Shown: piece by piece, positions 11,345-22,071 of the stretch | Layout: the number at the start of each line of letters is the position of its first letter | Position numbering within the stretch: position 1 is the stretch's first letter | NCBI RefSeq assembly: GCF_042665155.1 | Contig: NZ_JBHTCG010000002.1 | Span: 1 to 64,000 of the forward strand | DNA from: Sphaerisporangium rhizosphaerae | Lineage (GTDB): Bacteria > Actinomycetota > Actinomycetes > Streptosporangiales > Streptosporangiaceae | Direction: 5' to 3' | DNA length: 64,000 nt | The notes under the pieces: model-generated | What the model saw: the letters and a program-made list of their open reading frames with translations, nothing else | Told to the model about the DNA's origin: nothing | Databases searched by the model: none | Program-made: the position numbers and the translations under genes

Positions 11345-11761
11345 CAATCCCTCATTCCAGACGATGGGCGGCCGGTGGCGGGGCACGCAGAAGGGCCGGG
11401 GCGGCCGGCGGCCCGAAGGGATGCCGTCCCGCGGCCGAGGGCGAATGCGGACGCGTTTTCCCAAGGCTCATGGTGACCGCGCGGAGCCTTTCACGCATCT
11501 CCGCGGTTGCTGCCTGCGGGCGGCATCAGGGCAGCTCGGAAGGGGGGTCGGCGGTAAGCACGCTCGGAGAAGACTCCCCGCCGGGCCGGTGCGAAGATTT
11601 TCGTGGACGCAATTCTCGCCGGACCGGTACCGAACCGTCCTGGCCGTGGAAATCGGCCACCCGGCGGTGCGCATCGAAAAGTGCACATTGGGCGCGGCCG
11701 GCGTACGCCGGCGATTCCAGCCGTGCGGCCGCCCATTCTCCCTTCGTGAAAGGACGCGCAC
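11345..11761. promoter_or_regulatory. divergent promoter region between two methyltransferase genes
   Basis: 417 bp without a credible gene. Both flanking genes start outward from here. I found no strong dyad or canonical promoter pair; the only clear signal is GAAAGGA upstream of 11762. Confidence 0.4.
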
Positions 11762-13312
11762 ATGAGTGTTGCCACCACGGGGCCCGCTGTCGCCGAACTG
11801 CTGACCGATTTCACCACCGCGGAGCCGGCGAGCCTGGAGGCGGACTTCCACCGGCTGGTCTCGGCGCTGTGGCACCGTGGGGAGGCGGGTGACCGCGCCC
11901 TGACGGCCGTTCCCGCGCTCGTTGCCGCGCTGGAGGAGGCCGGCGACGACCGCAAGGGCCACCTGGCCGTCCTTCTCGGGCTGCTCGCCGAGGCCGACTA
12001 CCCGGCCATCGACGGCCCGCTCACCGCGGCCGTCCGCGAGGGCCTGGACCGCTACTTGGACCTGCTGGCCCGCACCGGCAAGGACCGGCCGCTGACGCTC
12101 GCCCTGCTGTACCTGGTGTCGCACTTCCCCGGCGACCGCGAGCGCATCCTCGCCGCCGTCGCGCCCCTGGAGCTGGACCCCCCCGACCAGAGCCGGCTCG
12201 TGCGCGGCCTGGCCTCGCTCGACCACGACGACCCCGACATCGGCCGCATGTGGCCCTCCCCGTCGGTGTGGGACCTCAGCGCGGAGGACCTGGAGTTCCA
12301 CCGGCAGCAGCTTCGCGCGCTCACCACGGCGCAGATCACCACGAACTGGGAGAACGACACCCGGATGCTGTGGGCCTACTCGGGCGCCATGGCGTACTGG
12401 GCCGTCCGTCACGGCATGCCGGTCGACCTCCCGCCGGCTCCCGGGACCGGTGAGGCGCCGGCCCCCGCCGCCGAGCTCGGCATCGAGACCTTCACCCAGT
12501 ACGCGGACGCGCTGCGCTGCACCGCCTGCTCCGGCTCCGTCGAGTTCGACGGCGAAATCGTCCGCTGCCCGGCGTGTGCGGTCCGCTACCCGATCGCCCT
12601 GGGCATTCTGGACCTGTCCGACGGCATCAGCGAGGCCACGGCGGACCTGCCGCACGAGGCGACCGCCAACCTGCTGGCCAAGCTCGCCGAGATGCCCAGC
12701 CTCGGGGTGTACTACGAGAAGGTGCTGCGCCCGGCCTATCTGCGCATCGCGGGGGCCAACTGGGGCGGCGCGGTGACCCCGCAGGTCGAGGACGACTACA
12801 TCACCCGGCAGATCCAACCGGTGGACGGCCCGGTGCTGGACCTCGCCTGCGGCGCCGGGCGGTGGACCACCGTGGTCGCCGCGGCCGTCGGCCAGGAGCG
12901 CCTGGTCGGCGTCGACATGGGACTGCCGATGCTCACCGTGATGCGCGGCAAGCTTCCCCAGGTGCCCGCGGTGCGGGGAAGCGCGCTGAACATCCCGTTC
13001 GCGGACGCCACCTTCGGCGCGGTGAACTGCTGGAACGCCCTGCAGGCGTTCCCCGACGACGCGGCGGACGCCATCGCGGAGGTCGGACGGGTGCTCAGGC
13101 CGGGCGGCACGTTCACGCTGATGACCTTCCTGTTCGACACCGACCCGATCGCCCGCCACTTCCAGGAGTCGCACTACTTCCCCAGCCGCCCCGAGGGCCA
13201 GCTGCTGTTCACCATGGAGGAGCTGGAGCGGTGGCTGGCCGACGCCGGCATGTCCATCGCCGACTCCTCGGGCCCCGGCAGCTTCGCCTTCATCACGGCC
13301 GTCCGCGGCTGA
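11762..13312 (+). CDS. methyltransferase with helical N-terminal region and Trm112-like zinc ribbon
   Basis: 516 aa. Residues 1 to about 230 are all-helical and look like HEAT-type repeats (LVAALEEAGDDRKGHLAVLL). Residues about 255-280 hold LRCTACSGSVEFDGEIVRC with the second CxxC just after, a Trm112-like zinc ribbon. The last about 190 residues are a class I methyltransferase: VLDLACGAGRWTTVVAAAVG, then FGAVNCWNALQAFPDDA and GRVLRPGGTFTLMTF. The extra N-terminal half is unusual for the family and may bind a carrier protein or partner. Start ATG 11762 follows GAAAGGA. Its 3' end is tandemly duplicated (13288-13395). Substrate unknown. Confidence 0.72.
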   Translation: MSVATTGPAVAELLTDFTTAEPASLEADFHRLVSALWHRGEAGDRALTAVPALVAALEEAGDDRKGHLAVLLGLLAEADYPAIDGPLTAAVREGLDRYLDLLARTGKDRPLTLALLYLVSHFPGDRERILAAVAPLELDPPDQSRLVRGLASLDHDDPDIGRMWPSPSVWDLSAEDLEFHRQQLRALTTAQITTNWENDTRMLWAYSGAMAYWAVRHGMPVDLPPAPGTGEAPAPAAELGIETFTQYADALRCTACSGSVEFDGEIVRCPACAVRYPIALGILDLSDGISEATADLPHEATANLLAKLAEMPSLGVYYEKVLRPAYLRIAGANWGGAVTPQVEDDYITRQIQPVDGPVLDLACGAGRWTTVVAAAVGQERLVGVDMGLPMLTVMRGKLPQVPAVRGSALNIPFADATFGAVNCWNALQAFPDDAADAIAEVGRVLRPGGTFTLMTFLFDTDPIARHFQESHYFPSRPEGQLLFTMEELERWLADAGMSIADSSGPGSFAFITAVRG

Positions 13313-13395
13313 CCGTTCCCGCCGGCCGCCCGCGGCCGACTCTTCATCATGGCCGTCCGCGGCCGGCCCTTCCGGCGGCCGCCCGCGGCCGGCCC
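13288..13395 (+). repeat. tandem duplication of a gene's 3' end, about 54 bp x 2
   Basis: Copy 1 (13288-13341) begins CTTCATCACGGCCGTCCGCG inside the methyltransferase gene and runs through its TGA. Copy 2 (13342-13395) begins CTTCATCATGGCCGTCCGCG. The copies differ by a few substitutions and about one indel, and part of the unit recurs just after. Confidence 0.7.
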
Positions 13396-13425
13396 TTCCC
13401 ACGACCGAGCTGGAGGCAGGCGGCG

Positions 13426-14811
13426 ATGACCACGGTCAGCGAGCGGGACACGGGCGTCTCCCTGCCCGGCGAGGCGTCCTACGAGGCCGCGACCCGGGTG
13501 TTCAACCTGGTCGCCCCCGCGCGGCCCGCCGCGGCGGTGACCGTGCGCACCCTCCAGGACGTCCGGGCCGCGCTGCGCTTCGCGGCGTCGGAGCGGATGC
13601 CGGTGCGGGTGCACACCACCGGGCACGCCTCGGCCACGGCACGCCCGATGGACGGCGCCCTGCTCATCCGGACCCGGATGGAGGGCGCCGTCGAGATCGA
13701 CGCCTCGCGCCGGGTGGCCCGCATCCCCGCGGGGACGCTCTGGGGCGCGGTCGTCGAGGCGGCCTCCGCGCACGGCCTCACCCCGCCGCACGGCTCCTCG
13801 CCCGACGTGGGCGTCGTCGGCTACCTGCTGCGCGGCGGCATGAGCTTCTACAGCCGCAAGGTCGGTCTGGCGGTCAACAGCGTCCGCGCCGTCGAGCTCG
13901 TCACCGCCGACGGTGAGCGGCGCCGCGTGGACGACACCACCGACCCGGAGCTGTTCTGGGCGCTGCGCGGCGCGGGCGGCGGCTTCGGCGTCGTGACCGC
14001 CGTCGAGGTGGACCTGTTCCCGGTCGCCAAGGTGATCACCGGCGCCGCGTTCTGGCCGGCCGAGCACGCCTCCGCCCTGCTGCGCGCCTGGCGCCGGTGG
14101 ACCGAGGACGCGCCGTGGGAGGTCGCCACCTCGGCACGGGTGATGAACCTGCCGGCCCTGCCCGACGTCCCGCCGGTCCTGGCCGCCGGGCCGGTGCTGT
14201 GCGTGGACGGCGTGGTGCTCGCCGAGTCGGACGGCGACCTGGCCGTGGCCCGCGAGCAGGCGGAGGACCTGCTGGGCCCGCTGCGCGCCGTGGCCGCCCC
14301 CGTGCTCGACACCTGGGAGCTCACCGACCCGGCCGGCGTGCTGCAGGCGCACATGGATCCCTCCGACCCGGTCCCGATCGTCGGGGACCACATGCTGCTC
14401 GGCGAGATCGGCGACGAGGGCGCGGAGGAGTTGCTGCGGGTGCTCGGCCCGGGCTCCGGGTCGCCGCTGGTCGTCGCGGGCCTGCGTCAGCTCGGCGGCG
14501 CGTACGCGGTGCCCCCCGTGGCGGGCGGGGCGCTCGGCCACTTCGACGCCCGGTACGCCTACTCGGGCGCGGGGGTGCCCGACGGCGGGCTCACCCGTGA
14601 GGCGATCTTGGAGCACTGCGCCACCGTGCGGGCCGCCCTCGCCCCCTGGGACACCGGCCGCACCGCGCCCACGTTCGTCGAGCGGCTCGACCAGCCGCAG
14701 GGCCACCTGAGCGGCGACCAGGTGGCCACCGCCGACCGGGTCCGCCTCCGCGTCGACCCCGAGGGCCTGTTCCGCCACGACGCCCTCCCGGCGACCACCG
14801 CCCTGATCTGA
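13426..14811 (+). CDS. FAD-linked oxidase, PCMH/VAO (berberine-bridge-like) fold
   Basis: 461 aa. The FAD-binding PCMH domain fills residues about 30-200: VRVHTTGHASATARPMDGAL has the His used for 8-alpha-histidyl flavin, and ELFWALRGAGGGFGVVTAVE is the canonical second motif. The cysteine needed for a second, 6-S-cysteinyl bond is missing where GVVGYLLRGGMSFYSR occurs, so a mono-covalent flavin is expected. Such enzymes oxidise alcohols, C-N bonds or sugars with O2. Start ATG 13426 has GGAGG upstream. It follows the helical-N-domain methyltransferase on the same strand with a repeat-filled 113-bp gap. A short tail (DRVRLRVDPEGLF) resembles the BBE C-terminus with its DP motif. Confidence 0.82.
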   Translation: MTTVSERDTGVSLPGEASYEAATRVFNLVAPARPAAAVTVRTLQDVRAALRFAASERMPVRVHTTGHASATARPMDGALLIRTRMEGAVEIDASRRVARIPAGTLWGAVVEAASAHGLTPPHGSSPDVGVVGYLLRGGMSFYSRKVGLAVNSVRAVELVTADGERRRVDDTTDPELFWALRGAGGGFGVVTAVEVDLFPVAKVITGAAFWPAEHASALLRAWRRWTEDAPWEVATSARVMNLPALPDVPPVLAAGPVLCVDGVVLAESDGDLAVAREQAEDLLGPLRAVAAPVLDTWELTDPAGVLQAHMDPSDPVPIVGDHMLLGEIGDEGAEELLRVLGPGSGSPLVVAGLRQLGGAYAVPPVAGGALGHFDARYAYSGAGVPDGGLTREAILEHCATVRAALAPWDTGRTAPTFVERLDQPQGHLSGDQVATADRVRLRVDPEGLFRHDALPATTALI

Positions 14812-14831
14812 CGGCCGCCCTGATCTGACGG
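14798..14831 (+). repeat. 17-bp tandem repeat over the stop codon
   Basis: CCGCCCTGATCTGACGG occurs at 14798-14814, including the TGA of the oxidase gene, and again immediately at 14815-14831. Confidence 0.85.
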
Positions 14832-15039
14832 TCCCCCCGTTCTGACCGGCCGTCCCGGTCCGACGGCCGTGCAGGTCGTGGCGTCGGACCGGCTGTGGCT
14901 CGCGTTCGCCGACGCCGGCCGTGGGCGGCGGTGACCTGCCGGTATCGTCGGTAACAGGCTCACCTGCGAGTGTCTCCGTCCCGGCCCGGCCGTCCGTCGC
15001 GAGAGGCGGTCCCGGGCGTGTCACCGCGCCCCGCGGGAA

Positions 15040-15056
15040 ATACGGTACAAGGGTAT
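15040..15056 (+). promoter_or_regulatory. possible CsoR-type copper operator
   Basis: ATACGGTACAAGGGTAT has ATAC/GTAT ends and a GGGTA half resembling the CsoR box (TACCC...GGGTA on the other strand). It is 54 bp upstream of the copper chaperone start. One half-site is poor, so this is a candidate only. No csoR gene is in the window. Confidence 0.35.
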
Positions 15057-15109
15057 GGTGTTGTCGTAGAGGAGAGCGAATCGGCTCATCGACGACAGGA
15101 GTGATCACG

Positions 15110-15319
15110 TTGACCACCACCACCTACACCGTCAAGGGCATGACCTGCGGCCACTGCGTCAGCTCGGTGAAGGAAGAGGTCGGCGAGGTGCCGGGCGTCA
15201 CCGGCGTCGAGGTCGACCTGCCCACCGGCCTGGTCACGGTGCGAAGTGAGGAGCCCCTGGACGACGCCGCGGTCGCCGCCGCCGTCGAGGAGGCCGGTTA
15301 CGCGGTCGTCAGCGGCTGA
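15110..15319 (+). CDS. copZ: copper chaperone, heavy-metal-associated domain (CopZ-like)
   Basis: 69 aa, one HMA domain. The metal site is GMTCGHC (Cys13, Cys16). It carries Cu(I) to the P-type ATPase encoded 40 bp downstream. Start is TTG 15110 with AGGAG 8 nt upstream; the GTG at 15101 lies too close to that site. Length and fold are standard. It forms an operon with the ATPase and looks like general copper homeostasis placed within the cluster, although copper tolerance of copper enzymes cannot be excluded. Confidence 0.9.
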   Translation: MTTTTYTVKGMTCGHCVSSVKEEVGEVPGVTGVEVDLPTGLVTVRSEEPLDDAAVAAAVEEAGYAVVSG

Positions 15320-15359
15320 GGGGTCGACACCGGGCCCCGCCCGGACGAGGGGGAGAGCG

Positions 15360-17621
<2,262 letters not shown>

Positions 17622-17710
17622 TCCGTCCCTGACCGTCCGCCCGCCCGAGAACGGCGGCGGCCCGCTCGCCCTGTGGCACGTGCCCGCCGGATCGTCCCGC
17701 ACACGCGCGA

Positions 17711-17742
17711 GAAGGCGTCCCCCTGGTGAGGGGGACGCCTTC
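17711..17742. terminator. strong hairpin terminator after copA
   Basis: Perfect 14-bp stem GAAGGCGTCCCCCT / AGGGGGACGCCTTC with loop GGTG, between convergent genes. Confidence 0.85.
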
Positions 17743-17760
17743 CGGCCGCCGGAGGGGGTG

Positions 17761-17781
17761 CCCCTCGCGGAGCGCGAGGGG
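17761..17781. terminator. second hairpin between convergent genes
   Basis: CCCCTCGCG, loop GAG, CGCGAGGGG: perfect 9-bp stem 11 bp beyond the stop of the acyl-CoA dehydrogenase gene that ends at 17792. Confidence 0.7.
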
Positions 17782-17791
17782 GGCGCCGGCG

Positions 17792-18946
17792 TCAGGAGAG
17801 GCCGAGCTCGCGGGCGATCAGCATGCGCTGGACCTCGCTCGTCCCCTCGCCGATCTCCAGGATCTTGGCGTCGCGGTAGAACCGCGCGACGGGGAAGTCG
17901 TTCATGAAGCCGTAGCCGCCGAAGATCTGCGTCGCCTCGCGGGAGTTGTCCATGGCGGCGTTGGAGGCCACCAGCTTGGCGATCGACGCCTCCTTCTTGA
18001 ACGGCTCGCCGCGCAGCAGCTTGGAGGCGGCCTGGTAGTAGGCCAGCCGGGCGGTGTGCGTGCGCGCCTCCATGTCGGCGATCTTGAACTGGATCGCCTG
18101 GTACTCGCCGATCTTGCGCCCGAACGCCTCGCGCTCGCGGACGTACCGGACGCACTCGTCCACGCACCCCTGCGCGAGCCCGACGCTGACCGCCGACAGA
18201 GCCAGCCTGCTCTCGTCCAGGATCGACAGGAACTGCGCGTACCCGCGGCCGCGCTCGCCGAGCAGGTTGTCCGCCGGCACCCGGCAGTCGGCGAAGGCCA
18301 GCTCGTGGGTGTCGGAGGCGCACCAGCCGACCTTGGAGTACTTCGGCGCCACGGTGAAGCCGGGCGTCCCGGAGGGCACGATGATCGCCGAGATCTCCTT
18401 GCGGCCGCCCTCCCGGGTGCCGGTGACCGCGGTGACGGTGACCAGCCGCGTGATGGAGGTGCCGGAGTTGGTGATGAACGACTTGCTGCCGTCGATCACC
18501 CAGTGGTCGCCGTCCAGCGTGGCCCGCGTGCGCGTCGCGCCGGCGTCGGTGCCGCCGCCCGGCTCGGTCAGCCCGAACGCGGCCAGCGCCTCGCCCGCGC
18601 ACAGGGAGGGCAGCCAGCGCTCCTTCTGCTCGCGCGTGCCGAAGCGGTACAGCGGCATCGCGCCCAGCGACACCCCGGCGGACAGGGCGACGGCCGTCGA
18701 GGAGTCGACGCGCGCCAGTTCCTCCAGCGCCACGCACAGGGCGAGGTAGTCGCCGCCGCCTCCGCCGTACTCCTCGGGGAAGGGCAGGCCGAACAGCCCC
18801 ATCCGCGCCATCGTGGCGACCAGCGGGTAGGGGAACTCCTCGCGCTCGTAGTACCCCCCGATGACCGGGGCGACCTCCTCGTGGGCGAACTCCTCGACCG
18901 TCTTGCGCAAAGCTTCGTACTCGTCGTCCAACCGGAAGTCGATCAC
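17792..18946 (-). CDS. acyl-CoA dehydrogenase
   Basis: 384 aa, canonical short-chain type. Signatures are AAFGLTEPGGGTDAGATRTR and the C-terminal ARFYRDAKILEIGEGTSEVQ, where the Glu of GEGTSE is the catalytic base position. So this is a true dehydrogenase, unlike the two monooxygenase-type relatives in the window. It makes a 2,3-enoyl-CoA and passes electrons to ETF. Start is GTG 18946 with GAGGAG upstream. The next gene on the strand (upstream, 19043) is a short-chain dehydrogenase, about 100 bp away, so a beta-oxidation-like pair is plausible. Pathway role unknown. Confidence 0.87.
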   Translation of the reverse strand: MIDFRLDDEYEALRKTVEEFAHEEVAPVIGGYYEREEFPYPLVATMARMGLFGLPFPEEYGGGGGDYLALCVALEELARVDSSTAVALSAGVSLGAMPLYRFGTREQKERWLPSLCAGEALAAFGLTEPGGGTDAGATRTRATLDGDHWVIDGSKSFITNSGTSITRLVTVTAVTGTREGGRKEISAIIVPSGTPGFTVAPKYSKVGWCASDTHELAFADCRVPADNLLGERGRGYAQFLSILDESRLALSAVSVGLAQGCVDECVRYVREREAFGRKIGEYQAIQFKIADMEARTHTARLAYYQAASKLLRGEPFKKEASIAKLVASNAAMDNSREATQIFGGYGFMNDFPVARFYRDAKILEIGEGTSEVQRMLIARELGLS

Positions 18947-19042
18947 TGGTCTCCTCGCATGGTGGCACGGCGGCCAGAGTGGTGAAGGGCCAGGAGAGGG
19001 CCGCCGGGGCGGGGGGAGCCGAGGCGGCCCTCTCCGGCCCGG

Positions 19043-19795
19043 TCAGAGGGGGACGGAGGTGGTCAGGCCGCCGTCGACGACGATCTCCTGACCGGTGATG
19101 TAGGAGGCCCGCGAGGACAGCAGGAAGACCGCGGCGTCGGCGACGTCGGCCGCGGAGCCGAGCCGGCCGAGCGCCACGTGGCTGCGGCACTCCTCCTGCG
19201 CCTCCGGGGTGGTGGAGATCGCCTCGAACATCTCCGTCACGATGTAGCCGGGGCTCACGGCGTTCACCCGGATGCCGCGCACGCCGAGGTCGGGCGCGAG
19301 CGTGCGGGCCAGGTTGATCACCGCCGCCTTGGTGGCCGCGTAGACCGAGGTGAAGGCCAGCCCGCGGTGGGTCAGCCAGGACCCGTTGATCACGATGGAG
19401 CCGCCGTCCCGCAGCAGGGGCAGCGACTTCTGGATGGTGAAGTAGACGCCCTTGAAGTTGACGCCGACCAGGCCGTCGAAGTCCTCCTCGGTGACGTCGG
19501 CGCTGCGGGAGAACCCGGCGACGCCGGCGTTGGCGAACACGCCGTCCAGGCCGCCGAAGCGCTCGCCGATCCGCGCCGCCAGGCGGTCGAGGTCGGCGGT
19601 GCGCGAGACGTCGGCGGGGACGGCCAGGACGCGGTCGCCCGCGTCGAGGTCCTTGACCGCGGACTCCAGCCGGTCCTCGCTGCGTCCGGCGAGCACGACA
19701 TCGGCGCCCGCGTCGAGGAGCCGCTGCGCGGTGGCGAGGCCCATGCCGCTGCCGCCACCGGTGATCAATACCGTCTTACCTGTGAACTCGGCCAT
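19043..19795 (-). CDS. short-chain dehydrogenase/reductase (classical SDR)
   Basis: 250 aa. N-terminal TGGGSGMGLATAQRLLDAGA is the cofactor loop, NAG is in FANAGVAGF, the catalytic YxxxK is YAATK, and NAVSPGYIVTEM follows. The terminal VVDGGLTTSVPL is the usual SDR end. It oxidises or reduces an alcohol/ketone with NAD(P)H. The start is not certain: ATG 19795 gives the standard N-terminus but has no clean ribosome site, and an in-frame ATG at 19831 has GGAG directly before it. It probably shares a transcript with the acyl-CoA dehydrogenase downstream. Confidence 0.82.
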   Translation of the reverse strand: MAEFTGKTVLITGGGSGMGLATAQRLLDAGADVVLAGRSEDRLESAVKDLDAGDRVLAVPADVSRTADLDRLAARIGERFGGLDGVFANAGVAGFSRSADVTEEDFDGLVGVNFKGVYFTIQKSLPLLRDGGSIVINGSWLTHRGLAFTSVYAATKAAVINLARTLAPDLGVRGIRVNAVSPGYIVTEMFEAISTTPEAQEECRSHVALGRLGSAADVADAAVFLLSSRASYITGQEIVVDGGLTTSVPL

Positions 19796-20568
19796 GCGGT
19801 CAGGGTCACATCCGCGCCTCTTCCGGCACATCTCCAGAAATGCTTTTCACCGATTTCCTGCGGTTATCCGGCACTTCCAGGAGGGGTTCCCGGCGGGCGC
19901 CGCGCGGCTTCCGGGCAATGGTGCGATGAATTGAGAGCGGTTACGGCGCGGCGCGCCGAATTACCGGTGACCCGCCTTTCCCATCAGGAACTCCGGCACC
20001 GGTGCGCGACGCAGCACAGCATTTCGGGAGATGCGACGCCGCGCGATCGGGCGTGACGATGTAGCGGTGCTGACCGGCGGATGGACCGTTTCCCCGCCGC
20101 AGGGTCAAGGAAGGAGCCTGCCGTGCCTCGTACCCGTGGCTAGCATCGCCATCGGCATGCCGTCACGAGCCGGGCGGATTCCCCTCCGTCACGGGCCGGG
20201 CGGAATCAGCGCCGGGCCGTACGCCCATTCCCGGCCTGCGGATCGGCCCCGGAATCCCGCGGCCTGGGCGACACCATAACGTTCTTCGACTCCCATCTCC
20301 GGCCGTCGCCGGCCCCATCACGCGCCGGAAAGGCGCGGTGGATTTCGTGGCGTGAATTTCGCGGCCACGGCCGGCGGTTCGCGCGGCCGGAATGCCGGGA
20401 CCTCGCGCCACCGGCAGCTCCCGCGGCCGCAGGCCGTGCGGGCGGCCGGCGCGGAACGCGGTTGGGGTGGGTGGTCACCAGGCAGAAAAGGGCCGGTACG
20501 TCACCGGCCGGCCGACAGCCGTAACGACGATGCCGGATCAAATACGGAAATTCGAGGAGATGACCACG
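19796..20568. promoter_or_regulatory. 773-bp divergent intergenic region
   Basis: It separates the SDR gene (-) from the FAD oxidoreductase gene (+). No credible gene. It holds one clear 22-bp direct repeat pair at 20160-20207 and an AT-containing stretch ACCATAACGTTCTTCGAC near 20273-20290, which could be promoter DNA. Confidence 0.4.
20160..20207 (+). repeat. 22-bp direct repeat pair
   Basis: CCGTCACGAGCCGGGCGGAT (then TC, 20160-20181) and CCGTCACGGGCCGGGCGGAA (then TC, 20186-20207) differ at two positions, period 26 bp. Placed in a long promoter region, so a regulator-binding array is possible. Confidence 0.6.
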
Positions 20569-21984
20569 ATGGGCAACGACGCCAATACCCGCGCGGTGGT
20601 GCTCGGCGGCAGCCTTGGGGGACTGTTCGCGGCACGAGTGCTCGCCGACGCCTACGACGAGGTCGTCGTAGTCGACCGCGACCTGCTGGTCGATGTGAAG
20701 GAGCCCCGGCGCGGGTGCCCGCAAGGACGCCACATCAGCGGCCTGCTGACCCGCGGCCAGCGCGCGATCGAGAGCATGTACCCGGGCATCACCGAGGAGC
20801 TGTTCGCCGACGGCGTGCCCAAGGGCGACCTGGCCGGCACCGTGCGCTGGTACGTCCGCGGGAAGCGGCTCAAGCAGCAGGCCGCCGACATGCTCTGCGT
20901 GGGCGCGAGCCGCCCGATGCTGGAGTACCACGTCCGCCGGCGGACGCAGGCGCTGGGCAACGTCACCTTCCTCGAGCGGCACGACATCCTCGGCCTGGAG
21001 GCCACCCCCGACCGTCGCAAGATCGTCGGCGTGCGGGTGCAGAACCTCGACGGCGGCACGGGCGTCGAGGTCGTCGAGTCCGACCTGGTCGTCGACGCCA
21101 GCGGCCGCGGCTCCCGCACTCCGATCTGGCTGGAGGATCTCGGGTACCCCCGGGTCAAGGAGGACCGCAAGAAGATCGGCCTGGGCTACGTCACCCAGCA
21201 CTACAAGCTGAACAACGACCCCTACAAGGGCGACCTGTCCATCAACGGCGTGGCCTACCCCGCCTCCCCCCGCGGCATCCTGTTCGCCAAGACCGACGGT
21301 GACCGGGCCGAGATGACCACCTACGGCATCCTCGGCGACCACCCGCCCACCGACCAGGAAGGGCTGTTCGAGTTCATCCGCTCGCTCGGCATCCCGGAGA
21401 TCTACGACGCGATCGTCCAGGCAGAGCCGCTCGAGGAGCCCGTGCGGTTCGGCTTCCCGACGACCCTGCGCCGCCGCTACGAGGACATGGACCGTTTCCC
21501 CGACGGCCTGCTCGTCGTCGGCGACGCCGTCACCACCTTCAACCCGGTGTACGCGGGCGGGATGACCGTCGCCGCGCTGTCGGCGCTCACCATCCGCGAG
21601 CACCTGCACAGCGGCGCCACCCCCCAGCCGCTGGACTACTTCCGCGACCTCGCCCGCAACGTCATCGACCCGCCGTGGCAGATGACCCACAACGTCGACC
21701 TCGGCTTCCCCGGCGTGGAGGGCGAGCGCCCGCTGAGCCTGAAGCTGGAGCAGGCGTTCATGGCGCTGGTGCAGACCGCCGCCTCCCGCGACAGCCGGGT
21801 CACCGCCGGGTACATGCGGGTCGCCGGCCAGGTGGAGCACCCCAAGACGCTCATGAAGCCGAAGTTCCTGCTCCGCGTGGTGCTGGCCGCGCTCGGCCTG
21901 TCGAAGACGCCCGGGCCGCTGGTCACCACCCGGGAGATCGCGAAGGTTCCGGGAGCCGGCAAGCGCAAGGTCACGACCTCCTGA
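20569..21984 (+). CDS. FAD-dependent oxidoreductase/monooxygenase (UbiH/PHBH-like)
   Basis: 471 aa. N-terminal AVVLGGSLGGLFAARVLAD is a dinucleotide-binding GxGxxG variant, the middle has VVDASGRGSRTPIWLEDLG (the DG-like motif), and GLLVVGDAVTTFNPVYAGGM is the second FAD motif. This suits group A flavin monooxygenases or geranylgeranyl-reductase-like proteins. The halogenase signature WxWxIP is absent, so it should not be read as the SgcC3-type chlorinase. Start ATG 20569 has GAGGAG 9 nt upstream. It leads a run with the synthetase, aminomutase, condensation enzyme and carrier genes, so action on the beta-tyrosine unit or its scaffold is plausible. Confidence 0.75.
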   Translation: MGNDANTRAVVLGGSLGGLFAARVLADAYDEVVVVDRDLLVDVKEPRRGCPQGRHISGLLTRGQRAIESMYPGITEELFADGVPKGDLAGTVRWYVRGKRLKQQAADMLCVGASRPMLEYHVRRRTQALGNVTFLERHDILGLEATPDRRKIVGVRVQNLDGGTGVEVVESDLVVDASGRGSRTPIWLEDLGYPRVKEDRKKIGLGYVTQHYKLNNDPYKGDLSINGVAYPASPRGILFAKTDGDRAEMTTYGILGDHPPTDQEGLFEFIRSLGIPEIYDAIVQAEPLEEPVRFGFPTTLRRRYEDMDRFPDGLLVVGDAVTTFNPVYAGGMTVAALSALTIREHLHSGATPQPLDYFRDLARNVIDPPWQMTHNVDLGFPGVEGERPLSLKLEQAFMALVQTAASRDSRVTAGYMRVAGQVEHPKTLMKPKFLLRVVLAALGLSKTPGPLVTTREIAKVPGAGKRKVTTS

Positions 21985-22071
21985 AAGCACGGCGTCCCGC
22001 CCCCGGGACGACGCGATGGGACCGGCCGCCGGCGATCCGCGTACGGCGGCCGAACCTCGAAGGGAACACGA

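Noticed and set aside
20569..21984. FAD-dependent halogenase (SgcC3 counterpart)
   Set aside because: The FAD motifs are present but the halogenase WxWxIP motif and catalytic-lysine context are absent; it is better read as a UbiH-like oxidoreductase.
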